Source: Cellulosimicrobium cellulans
GTDB lineage: Bacteria > Actinomycetota > Actinomycetes > Actinomycetales > Cellulomonadaceae
Direction of reading: 5' to 3'
Assembly (NCBI RefSeq): GCF_016921195.1
Contig: NZ_JAFGYF010000001.1
Coordinates: 682,001-746,000 of the forward strand
Length of the DNA: 64,000 nt
Under the pieces are notes generated by a model, which made no database searches, had not been told where the DNA came from, and saw only the letters and a program-made list of their open reading frames with translations. Below, piece by piece: positions 1-8,100 of the stretch (position 1 is its first letter; each line of letters begins with the position of its first letter). The translations under genes and the position numbers were made by a program.

Positions 1-134
1 GCTTCGACGCCTCCGACCTCATGCCCGGCGAGGTCGGCGCAGGGACCTTCTGGACCGGCATGGTGAACTGGTTCACCGGCTCCGACACGCAGGAGGTCGT
101 CGACACGATCGAGGCGTCCTGGCCGTCGTCCTGA
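1..134 (+). CDS. ABC sugar transporter solute-binding protein, C-terminal fragment
   Basis: Only the last 43 residues are in the window; the reading frame is open from base 3 and stops with TGA at 132-134. The tail contains FWTGMVNWFTG and a DTIEASWPSS end, which resembles the C terminus of extracellular family-1 sugar-binding proteins. The assignment rests mainly on context: two CUT1-type permease genes follow on the same strand in the usual binding protein, permease, permease order. The 5' part lies outside the window, so lipobox and ligand cannot be judged. Confidence 0.75.
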   Translation, partial: FDASDLMPGEVGAGTFWTGMVNWFTGSDTQEVVDTIEASWPSS

Positions 135-145
135 CCCGGCCGACC

Positions 146-214
146 GACGGGGCTCTCCCCGTCTGAGGTGCGCACGACCGGACGGGGGGTCCGCCCACTG
201 TGGCGGGCCCCCCG
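146..214 (+). terminator. Two tandem intercistronic hairpins after the binding-protein gene
   Basis: A 7-bp hairpin (146-152 with 157-163, 4-nt loop) is followed by a 13-bp GC-rich hairpin (183-195 with 202-214, 6-nt loop, one G-U pair). There is no U-tract. They lie between the binding-protein stop and the first permease start. Such structures often end or stabilise most transcripts, so that binding protein is made in excess over permeases. That role is inferred. Confidence 0.6.
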
Positions 215-280
215 CTTCCCGGGCCAGGATGTAGACCACTCTCGCCCTCGATGCCGCGGGCGACCCGACCGGAGGCCACC

Positions 281-1270
281 ATGGACTGGTTGACCGAACC
301 GAGCTCTCCCGTGGAGAAGTTCGGCCTGATGTTCCTCGCGATCCTGCTCTTCGTCGTGGTGATGGGGGCGATCCTCCTCGCGGTGGACCGGCCCAAGCGG
401 ATCCCGCGCTGGGTCGTCGTCCTCGGCTTCGTCGGTCCGGCGGTGCTCGGGCTCGCCTGGGGGCTCGTCCGGCCCGCGATCATCACCATCTGGAACTCGC
501 TCTTCGACCGACGCGGCAACGAGTTCGTCGGGCTCGACAACTACGTCACGGCGTTCACCACGGACCAGTTCCAGCTCGTGCTGCGCAACACGGCCATCTG
601 GGTCGTCGTCGTCCCGCTGCTGTCGACGTTCATCGGCATCGTCTACGCCGTGCTCGTCGACCGCTCCCGCTTCGAGAAGTTCGCGAAGGCGCTCGTCTTC
701 CTCCCGATGGCCATCTCGATGGTCGGTGCGTCCATCATCTGGGGCTTCGTCTACGAGTTCCGGCCCGACCAGCCGGGCGTCAACCAGATCGGGTTGCTCA
801 ACCAGGTGCTCGTGTGGCTCGGGCTCCCGCCGCAGCAGTTCCTCATCGGCCAGCCGTGGAACACGTTCTTCCTCATCGTGGTGATGATCTGGATCCAGAC
901 CGGGTTCGCGATGACGATCCTCTCCGCCGCGATCAAGGCGATCCCCGACGACATCGTCGAGGCGGCCCGTCTCGACGGGCTCAAGGGCTGGGGCATGTTC
1001 CGCTACATCACGGTTCCCAGCGTGCGCCCGGCGCTCGTCGTCGTCCTCACGACGATCGCCATGGCGACGCTCAAGATCTTCGACATCGTGCGCACGATGA
1101 CCGGCGGCCAGTTCGGCACGCAGGTCGTGGCGAACGAGTTCTACACGCAGGCGTTCCGGCAGAACAACCAGGGCCTGAGCTCCGCGCTCGCGGTCATCCT
1201 GTTCATCCTGGTCATCCCGATCATCGTCTACAACGTCCGTCAGATGCGGCTCGCGGAGGAGATCCGATGA
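281..1270 (+). CDS. CUT1 family sugar ABC transporter permease (first subunit)
   Basis: A 329-residue inner-membrane permease. The ATG at 281 is chosen because GGAGG sits at 271-275; an open frame extends further upstream but without such a site. Hydrophobic segments near residues 15-40 and 45-65 precede the transport core, and the cytoplasmic EAA loop (EAARLDGLKGWGMFRYITVP) that docks the ATPase is clear around residues 225-245. The N-terminal extension with two extra membrane segments is typical of alpha-glucoside-type F subunits (AglF-like). The stop codon overlaps the start of the next gene. No ATPase gene is nearby; actinobacterial CUT1 systems commonly share one (MsiK-type). Ligand unknown. 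Confidence 0.92.
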   Translation: MDWLTEPSSPVEKFGLMFLAILLFVVVMGAILLAVDRPKRIPRWVVVLGFVGPAVLGLAWGLVRPAIITIWNSLFDRRGNEFVGLDNYVTAFTTDQFQLVLRNTAIWVVVVPLLSTFIGIVYAVLVDRSRFEKFAKALVFLPMAISMVGASIIWGFVYEFRPDQPGVNQIGLLNQVLVWLGLPPQQFLIGQPWNTFFLIVVMIWIQTGFAMTILSAAIKAIPDDIVEAARLDGLKGWGMFRYITVPSVRPALVVVLTTIAMATLKIFDIVRTMTGGQFGTQVVANEFYTQAFRQNNQGLSSALAVILFILVIPIIVYNVRQMRLAEEIR

Positions 1271-2235
1271 CCAGCACGCCGATCCCCCCGGTCGTCCCCG
1301 ACACCGACCTCACGACCGAGGCGGAGCTCGAAGGGCCGAGCCGACCGCGCAAGCTGACCCGGCTCGAGAAGCGGGCGATCGCCGCCAAGGGCAAGCTCAG
1401 CTCTCCCTGGGCGTCGTTCCTCGCGATCCTCATCGCCATCCTGTGGACCATCCCCTCGGTCGGCCTCCTCGTGACGTCCTTCCGTCCCGAGCTCGACATC
1501 CGCCGGAGCGGGTGGTGGACCGTCATCCCGGGCCTCTTCAACGGCGAGGCCGAGTTCACGCTCGACAACTACGAGCAGGCGCTCTACGGCAGCGGCAGCA
1601 ACCTCTCGACCTACTTCGTCAACTCCTTCGTCATCACGTTGCCGGCCGTCGTCATCCCGATCACGCTCGCCCTCCTCGCGGCCTACGCCTTCGCGTGGAT
1701 CGAGTTCCGGGGTCGCGAGATCCTCTTCGTCGCGATCTTCGCGCTCCAGGTCGTGCCCTTGCAGGTGGCGCTCGTCCCGCTCCTGCGCGACTACGTCAAC
1801 GTGGGCCTCAACGGGACCTTCTGGACCGTGTGGCTGTCCCACTCGATCTTCGCGCTGCCGCTCGCGATCTTCCTCCTCCACAACTTCATGAAGGACATCC
1901 CGCGGTCGCTCGTCGAGGCCGCGCGCGTCGACGGCGCCGGTCACGTCAAGATCTTCTTCCAGGTGCTCCTGCCCCTGCTCGTACCCGCGATCGCGTCGTT
2001 CGCGATCTTCCAGTTCCTCTGGGTCTGGAACGACCTGCTCGTCGGCCTGACGTTCGCCGACACCTCGTCCTACCCGCTGACGGTGCGCGTGGCGGAGATG
2101 GCCGGCTCGCGCGGCGGCGACTGGCACATCCTCACGGCCGGTGCGTTCATCTCGATCATCGTGCCGCTCGTCGTGTTCGTCGCCCTTCAGCGCTACTTCG
2201 TGCGCGGCCTCCTCGCGGGGTCGGTCAAGGGCTGA
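1267..2235 (+). CDS. CUT1 family sugar ABC transporter permease (second subunit)
   Basis: A 322-residue permease whose ATG overlaps the previous stop (ATGA), so the two subunits are translationally coupled. After a hydrophilic N terminus of about 45 residues come six hydrophobic segments and the EAA loop EAARVDGAGHVKIFFQVLLP near residues 215-235. The C terminus ends in YFVRGLLAGSVKG, the usual end of MalG/AglG-like subunits. It should pair with the upstream permease to import an oligosaccharide, probably an alpha-glucoside by similarity of the pair; the sugar is an inference. A long hairpin follows directly. Confidence 0.92.
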   Translation: MTSTPIPPVVPDTDLTTEAELEGPSRPRKLTRLEKRAIAAKGKLSSPWASFLAILIAILWTIPSVGLLVTSFRPELDIRRSGWWTVIPGLFNGEAEFTLDNYEQALYGSGSNLSTYFVNSFVITLPAVVIPITLALLAAYAFAWIEFRGREILFVAIFALQVVPLQVALVPLLRDYVNVGLNGTFWTVWLSHSIFALPLAIFLLHNFMKDIPRSLVEAARVDGAGHVKIFFQVLLPLLVPAIASFAIFQFLWVWNDLLVGLTFADTSSYPLTVRVAEMAGSRGGDWHILTAGAFISIIVPLVVFVALQRYFVRGLLAGSVKG

Positions 2236-2242
2236 CCCTCTC

Positions 2243-2301
2243 GCCGAGCATGTGGTTGCGGCCCGTCGTCGTGCGTGACGGGCCGCAACCGCATGCTCGG
2301 C
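2243..2301 (+). terminator. 25-bp hairpin with GCCGAGC foot
   Basis: Left arm 2243-2267 and right arm 2277-2301 pair over 25 bp with one G-U pair and a 9-nt loop. It starts 7 nt after the permease stop and ends before the EamA promoter, so it probably terminates the sugar-transport operon. It has no U-tract. Its base (GCCGAGC...GCTCGGC) is shared with the hairpins at 32130, 52734 and 55162. Confidence 0.85.
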
Positions 2302-2330
2302 GGGCAACGATCCCGGGTCCGGAGCGGTCG

Positions 2331-2336
2331 TAGAGT
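2331..2336 (+). promoter_or_regulatory. -10 element of a leaderless promoter (EamA gene)
   Basis: TAGAGT lies 6 nt before the GTG at 2343, and no purine-rich ribosome binding site is present. Transcription would begin at or within a base or two of the start codon. Confidence 0.5.
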
Positions 2337-2342
2337 CGGGCG

Positions 2343-3263
2343 GTGCCCACCCGACCCGCCGCCCTCGATCGCGTCCCGGTGCCGGCGCTGTTCGTCGTCT
2401 CGGGCCTGACGCAGTACCTGGGCGCCGCGATCGCCGTCGGGCTCTTCGCGGTGGCCGGGGCGGTCGAGATCGGCTGGCTGCGCGTCGGGGCGTCCGCGGT
2501 GCTGCTGCTCGCGTGGCGTCGTCCGTGGCGCCGCCGGTGGACCCGGCACGACCTCGCATGGGTCGCCGTCTTCGGCGTCGCCCTCGCCGCGATGAACCTC
2601 GCGTTCTACGTCGCGATCGACCACCTCCCGCTCGGGACGGCCGTCGCGATCGAGTTTCTCGGCCCCGTCGCCGTCGCCGCGGTCACGGGGAGCGGCTGGC
2701 GCGAGCGGGGGGCGATCGCCGTCGCCGCGGCGGGGGTCGTGCTGCTCGCGGGCGTGACGATCGAGTCCGACCTCCCGCGGGACGACGCCGTGCTCGGCCT
2801 GGCCGCGATCGGCGTCGCGGCGGCCTGCTGGGCGGCCTACATCGTGCTCGGGCGGCGGGTCGCGGTCTCGGGTTCGGGGGTCACGTCGCTCGCCGTCGCG
2901 ATGACCGTCGGCGGGCTCGTGTTCGCGCCGTTCCTCGCGCCCGGCGCGGTCCCCGTGCTCGGCGACTGGCGGCACGTGGTCGCGATCGCCGGGATCGCCC
3001 TCTTCTCGTCCGTCGTGCCGTACGCGCTCGAGCAGGTGATCCTGCGCCGCGTCAGCGCGGCGACCTTCTCGGTGCTGCTCGCGCTGCTGCCCGCGACGGC
3101 CGCCGTCGTCGGAGCCGTGGTGCTGCGCCAGGTGCCCACGGTCCCGGAGCTTGCCGGCCTCGTCCTCGTGTCCGGCGCCATCGCCATGACCGCCGCGCGT
3201 CCGGTCGGCCGGGACGGCAGCCCGCCCGACGGCGTCGCGCCGCTCGACCCGCCGCCCGCCTGA
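2343..3263 (+). CDS. EamA/DMT family transporter (RhtA-like exporter)
   Basis: A 306-residue membrane protein with about ten hydrophobic segments arranged as two EamA repeats (roughly residues 12-145 and 155-290), the fold of drug/metabolite transporters. The short loop between repeats contains YIVLGRRVA. Closest type by memory is RhtA, which exports threonine and homoserine; the substrate here is not determined by sequence. The GTG start is supported by a -10 element exactly 6 nt upstream. The gene stands alone between a strong hairpin and the convergent bpa gene, with only 30 bp separating the two stop codons. Confidence 0.88.
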   Translation: MPTRPAALDRVPVPALFVVSGLTQYLGAAIAVGLFAVAGAVEIGWLRVGASAVLLLAWRRPWRRRWTRHDLAWVAVFGVALAAMNLAFYVAIDHLPLGTAVAIEFLGPVAVAAVTGSGWRERGAIAVAAAGVVLLAGVTIESDLPRDDAVLGLAAIGVAAACWAAYIVLGRRVAVSGSGVTSLAVAMTVGGLVFAPFLAPGAVPVLGDWRHVVAIAGIALFSSVVPYALEQVILRRVSAATFSVLLALLPATAAVVGAVVLRQVPTVPELAGLVLVSGAIAMTAARPVGRDGSPPDGVAPLDPPPA

Positions 3264-3293
3264 GCGCAGGGCCCGGGCGGGCGGCGCGGTGCG

Positions 3294-3941
3294 TCAGAGG
3301 TACTGGCCCGGAGAAGGCCGCCCGTCGTGCTCGTCCGGCCGACCGGGGTGGCCGGGCATCCCGCCCGGCGCGCCCGGGCCCATGGGCGGGAGCGAACCCG
3401 GGGGCAGCGCGCGACGCATCTGCGAGAGCTGCGCCTGCGCCGCCATCTGCTGGGCGACGAGCGCCGTCTGGATGCCGTGGAAGAGCCCCTCGAGCCAGCC
3501 GACCAGCTGCGCCTGCGCCACGCGGAGCTCCGCGTCGGTCGGGACCGTGTCGTCCGAGAACGGCAGCGTGATGCGGTGCAGCTCCTCCACCAGGTCGGGC
3601 GACAGGCCCTCCTCGAGCTCCGTCAGCGAGCGCTCGTGGATCTCGGCGAGGCGCGACCGCGCCGCCTCGTCGAGCGGGGCGTCCCGGACCTCGTCGAGGA
3701 GCTTCTTGATCATGCCGCCGATGCGCATGACCTTGGCGGGCTCCTCGATCACCGTCGCGGGGTTGCGGTCGGGGTCGGTCGAGTCGTCGCTCTCGACGAC
3801 GCTCACCCCGGTGCCGTCGGGCATCACCACGGTGGAGCGGCTGGGCTCGTCGGCATCGTCGGTCGCGGCGTCGTCCGCGCCGGTGGCGGGCTCGGTCGCG
3901 GTGGGCTCGTCGGGGCGGGGGTCGCGCGGTTCGTCAGCCAT
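3294..3941 (-). CDS. bpa: Bacterial proteasome activator Bpa (PafE)
   Basis: A 215-residue protein. The N-terminal 70 residues are acidic and Thr/Asp-rich (disordered). The core from about residue 72 (PAKVMRIGGMIKKLLDEVR, then LVGWLEGLFHGIQTALVAQQ) matches the helical Bpa family, DUF2587. The Pro/Gly-rich tail ends in GQYL; in Mycobacterium tuberculosis the penultimate Tyr docks Bpa rings on the 20S proteasome for ATP-independent degradation. ATG 3941 is preferred over an upstream in-frame ATG because CAGACT lies 6 nt before it, a leaderless layout. No proteasome subunit or Pup gene is in the window, so a 20S proteasome is predicted elsewhere in the genome. Confidence 0.92.
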   Translation of the reverse strand: MADEPRDPRPDEPTATEPATGADDAATDDADEPSRSTVVMPDGTGVSVVESDDSTDPDRNPATVIEEPAKVMRIGGMIKKLLDEVRDAPLDEAARSRLAEIHERSLTELEEGLSPDLVEELHRITLPFSDDTVPTDAELRVAQAQLVGWLEGLFHGIQTALVAQQMAAQAQLSQMRRALPPGSLPPMGPGAPGGMPGHPGRPDEHDGRPSPGQYL

Positions 3942-3947
3942 GGGTCC

Positions 3948-3953
3948 AGTCTG
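3948..3953 (-). promoter_or_regulatory. -10 element of a leaderless promoter (bpa)
   Basis: On the minus strand CAGACT is followed by GGACCC and then the ATG at 3941. The 6-nt spacing and lack of a ribosome binding site indicate leaderless transcription. Confidence 0.45.
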
Positions 3954-4001
3954 GCGTGCACCGCCCACGCGCGCACCGACGGAGCGCGTGGCCGAGGTCC
4001 G

Positions 4002-4979
4002 TCAGGGGACGAGCAGGACCTTGCCGAAGACCTCGCCCGAGTCGAGCAGCTCGTGCGCCCGCGCGGCCTCCTCGAGCGGGAGGCGCTCGTGCACCACCGG
4101 ACGCACGCGCCCGTCCTCCACCATCGGCCAGACGTGCGTGAGCACCTCGTGCACGATCCGGGCCTTCTCGGCCGGGGGCCGCGCGCGCAGCGTCGTGCCG
4201 GCGACGGTGGCTCGGCGCGCGAGGAGCAGCCCGAGGTCGAGCTCAGCGCGTCGCCCCTTCTGCATGCCGATGACCACCAGGCGTCCGCCCGTGGCGAGCA
4301 CCTCGAGGTTGCGCGGCAGGTAGGCGGCGCCGACGACGTCGAGCACGACGTCCGCACCGTGCCCGCCGGAGGCGTCCCGCAGCTCGGCGACGAAGTCCTC
4401 CTCGCGGTGGTCGACGGCGAGGCTCGCCCCGAGCGCGAGGCACCGGTCGGCCCGGTCGCGCCCGCCGGCGGTGACGGCCACGCGAGCACCGAGCGCGGCG
4501 CCGACCTGCACGGCGACGGTCCCCACGCCGCCCGACCCGCCGTGCACGAGCAACCACTCGTCCGGAGCGAGGCGCCCGACGTCGACGACGTTGCTCCAGA
4601 CCGTGCACACCGCCTCGGGCAGCGCGGCGGCGTCCACGAGGTCCACGCCGGCGGGGACGGGCAGCACCTGGGTGGCCCGCACGCGCACCTGCTCGGCATA
4701 CCCACCGCCGTCGAGCAGCGCGACCACACGGTCACCGACCGACCACCCCGCGACGGAATCCCCGACGGCCGCGACCGTGCCCGAGACCTCGAGGCCGGGC
4801 CAGTCCGGTGCGCCGGGGGGCGGCGGGTACGATCCGGCGCGTTGTAGCAGGTCAGCACGGTTCACGCCAGCGGAAGCGACGTGGACCACGAGCTCGTCGG
4901 GGTCCGGGGTCTGGTCAGGGAGCGCGGAAACCGTTAGTTTCTCAGGGCCACCGGGGCCCGATATCGTGACGCCTCGCAC
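4002..4979 (-). CDS. Zinc-free MDR oxidoreductase, quinone oxidoreductase-like
   Basis: A 325-residue medium-chain dehydrogenase/reductase. Residues 1-120 form the substrate domain with NRADLLQRAGSYPPPPG and DWPGLEVSGTV, and no zinc-ligand set is visible. The Rossmann domain follows, with LLVHGGSGGVGTVAVQ (dinucleotide binding) near residue 140. This pattern fits NAD(P)H:quinone oxidoreductases of the QOR/TP53I3 type. GTG 4979 is chosen over an upstream ATG-type start because it gives the family N terminus (MRGVTISGPGGPEKL) and has TAGTCT 7 nt upstream. The gene is divergent from the conservon, separated by about 220 bp. Confidence 0.88.
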   Translation of the reverse strand: MRGVTISGPGGPEKLTVSALPDQTPDPDELVVHVASAGVNRADLLQRAGSYPPPPGAPDWPGLEVSGTVAAVGDSVAGWSVGDRVVALLDGGGYAEQVRVRATQVLPVPAGVDLVDAAALPEAVCTVWSNVVDVGRLAPDEWLLVHGGSGGVGTVAVQVGAALGARVAVTAGGRDRADRCLALGASLAVDHREEDFVAELRDASGGHGADVVLDVVGAAYLPRNLEVLATGGRLVVIGMQKGRRAELDLGLLLARRATVAGTTLRARPPAEKARIVHEVLTHVWPMVEDGRVRPVVHERLPLEEAARAHELLDSGEVFGKVLLVP

Positions 4980-4986
4980 ATCGCCG

Positions 4987-4992
4987 AGACTA
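4987..4992 (-). promoter_or_regulatory. -10 element of a leaderless promoter (oxidoreductase gene)
   Basis: Minus-strand TAGTCT ends 7 nt before the GTG at 4979. No Shine-Dalgarno sequence is visible, which supports both leaderless initiation and this start codon. Confidence 0.45.
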
Positions 4993-5199
4993 CGCGGGCG
5001 GGCCCGGGGGCGCCGGTTCGCCGACGGGGCGCCGCAGGGCACGGGACGAAAGTTCGTGCTCCTCGCGGATTAGGTGTCCGGGGGATGTGCACCGATAGTT
5101 AGTACGCACGACCGGGGAGCGGAGCCCGGGAGGCGCCGTTGCCACGCGCGCCGACCGCGCCGCCGAACGGGTGGACCAGGGTGATGGAGGCAGGTTCGT

Positions 5200-8100
5200 A
5201 TGCTCCGCAGGTTGAGCGTTCGCGGGAAGATCCTTGCGGCTCTCGCGGTGCCCGTCCTCGTCCTCTTCGCGGCAGCCGCGATCATCTCGGCACAGGCCAT
5301 CGCGTCGGCGCGCGACGCCAGCCAGACGAGCGCGCTCGTCGCCGCGCTCAAGGCTCAGGACACGGCCGGGACCGAGATCGCGGCGGAGCGCACGTACTCG
5401 TTCCTGGACGCGAGCGGGGGCATCGAGGACGCCGAGGCGCAGATGATGGCGCAGCGCGAGAAGACGGACCGGGCGCTCGACGCGCGCGACCGCGCGTACG
5501 AGAAGCTCGACACGTCCGCGCTCGACCCGCGCGTGCGCAAGGCGATCGCCGACACCATCTCCGACCGGTCCGACCTGCAGTCGATCCGGCAGGCGATCGA
5601 CCGGTCGTCCATCGGTCAGCTCCAGCGCAACTCGATGTACGGCACCCTCATCGACGCGGCGCTGGACGTGCCTCGCGTGCTCGCCGACACGACCCCCGAC
5701 CGTGACCTCGCGCAGTACCTCGACACGTACGTCCTCCTCGACGAGCTGCTCGCGCAGCAGTCGCTCGAGCAGCCCCTCGCGGGCGCGGTGCTCGCGGCGG
5801 CGCAGGTCGGCCAGGAGAGCGACACCACGAGCCAGCAGGCGGCAGTCCTCGTGACCACGGGCGACACCCTCGCCGCCCGTACGCGCACGGCCGTCCGGCA
5901 GCTGCCGGGCGACTACGTCCTGGCGACGCCGGGCGCGACCTACCTCCAGATCCGCCAGAACCTCATCGGCTCGCGCCCCGGTGCGACACCGGCGAGCCAG
6001 GCCGCGCAGTGGACGGACCTCACGCAGGCGGACCGCGACCAGACGACCCCGGTGCGTGACGGCATCCGCGACGACGCGGCCGAGATGGCCTCCGACCTCG
6101 CGAGCGCCGCGACGACCCGCGCCGTGATCACGATCCTCGCGACCCTCGCGGCCGTCGTCGCCTCGATCCTCGTGGCGGGCCTCATCGCCCGCGCGATCGT
6201 CAACCCGCTGCGCCGCCTCACCGACGCCGCGGAGGACGTGCGTGACCAGCTCCCGCGGCTGGTCGAGCAGGTCGCCGTCCCGGGTCAGGGCCCGGGCATC
6301 GACCTGACGCCGATCACGGTCGAGTCCACGGACGAGGTCGGCCAGCTCGCGACCGCGTTCAACGACGTGAACCAGACGACCATCAAGGTCGCCCGTGAGC
6401 AGGCCGCGCTCCGCGGCTCGATCGCCGAGATGTTCGTCAACGTGGCGCGCCGGGACCAGGTGCTCCTCAACCGGCAGCTCGCGTTCCTCGACGACCTCGA
6501 GCGCTCCGAGGAGGACGCGGGCACGCTCTCCAACCTCTTCCGCCTCGACCACCTCGCGACGCGTATGCGCCGCAACGCGGAGTCCCTCCTCGTGCTCGCG
6601 GGCATCGACTCCGGTCGTCGGGTGCGCCAGCCCATGCCGGCCTCGGACGTCATCCGTACGGCGTCCTCCGAGATCGAGCTGTACGACCGCGTCCGCCTGA
6701 ACCTGGTCGTCGACCCGCTCATGCTCGGGCACAACGCGCTCAACGCCGCCCACCTGCTCGCGGAGCTCCTCGAGAACGCGACGATGTTCTCGGAGCCGCA
6801 CACGCCCGTCGAGGTCACGACCGGCCGCGACGAGCACTTCGTCTACGTGACGGTCCGCGACCACGGTCTCGGGATGACGCCGGACGAGATCGCCGAGGCG
6901 AACCGCAAGGTCGCGACGCACGCGGCGTCGGACGTCGTCGGCGCGCAGCGCCTGGGTCTCTTCGTCGTCGGTCGCCTCTCCGACCGCCTCGGCGCGAAGG
7001 TCCGGTTCAGTGCCGGTGGCGAGGACCAGGGGACCGAGGTCGTCGTGTCCTTCCCGGCCGCCCTCTTCGTCCCGGACTCGAACGTCCCGCTCCCGCAGCC
7101 GACGGACCCGCTCGAGACGAGCACCCAGGCCGCGGCCCAGCAGCTCGCAGGCACGGGCGCGCTGCCGTCGCAGCCCGCGGAGATCGCGGCACCGCCCGCC
7201 CCGGCCGTCCCGACGCCGGCGGCGACGGCCTCGGTCCCGACCGTCGAGCCCGAGGCGCCCGTCGCGGTGCCCGTGGACCTCGACGCGCTCACGGACGGCA
7301 CCACGCAGAGCGGCATGCCTCGTCGCCGCTCGCGCACGGTCGACCCCGCTGCCGCGGCGCCGAGCGCGTCCTTCGCGTCGGGTCCCCAGACCGGTGCGAT
7401 CGTCCTGCCCCCGCTCGCCACCCCAGCGCTGCCGGAGCAGCTCCCGGCGGCGGACGAGGCCTGGAGCCCGCCCGCGGAGGTCGCCGACGCCGGCACCGCG
7501 CTCCCGAGCAGGTCGCGTCCGGCTGCGGCACCCGTCGAGCCGGTCTCCGCCGAGATCCCCGTCCTCGACGTGAGCACGCGCAGTGCGCTGTTCTCGAGCT
7601 TCCGTCCGGTCGGCGACCGTCCGGCCACCGAGAACCCGGTGGAGCTGCCTGCCGCGCCGGACGTCACGGCGACGGACATCCCGCTCGTCTCCGAGGCCCC
7701 CTCTGACGCCCCGGTCCAGCAGGACGTGTGGACGCCGCAGGACGCCCCGATCGCACCGGCCTCGGACACCTGGGCCCCCGCGCAGGCATGGACGCCGGAG
7801 CCGGCCGCCGACGCGTGGGCGCCCGAGCAGCCTGCCGAGCAGGCGTGGACGCCGGAGCCGGCCGCCGACGCGTGGGCGCCCTCGTCCGTGGCCGACGCAC
7901 CGCTCGACGTGACCCGGGTGGCGCCCGCGGTGGCGGCCGAGCCCGTCGACGAGGCGACCGTCGCACGCGTCCCCCTGGTCGAGCGTGCTCCTGCGGCCGC
8001 GGCGCCCACGGCGGCTCCCGTGCAGACCCCTGTGCCGGCACCGGTGCCGACCGTGACCGACGTCGAGGCGACGGTCCCCGTCGTGTCGGCGAGCGACGAC

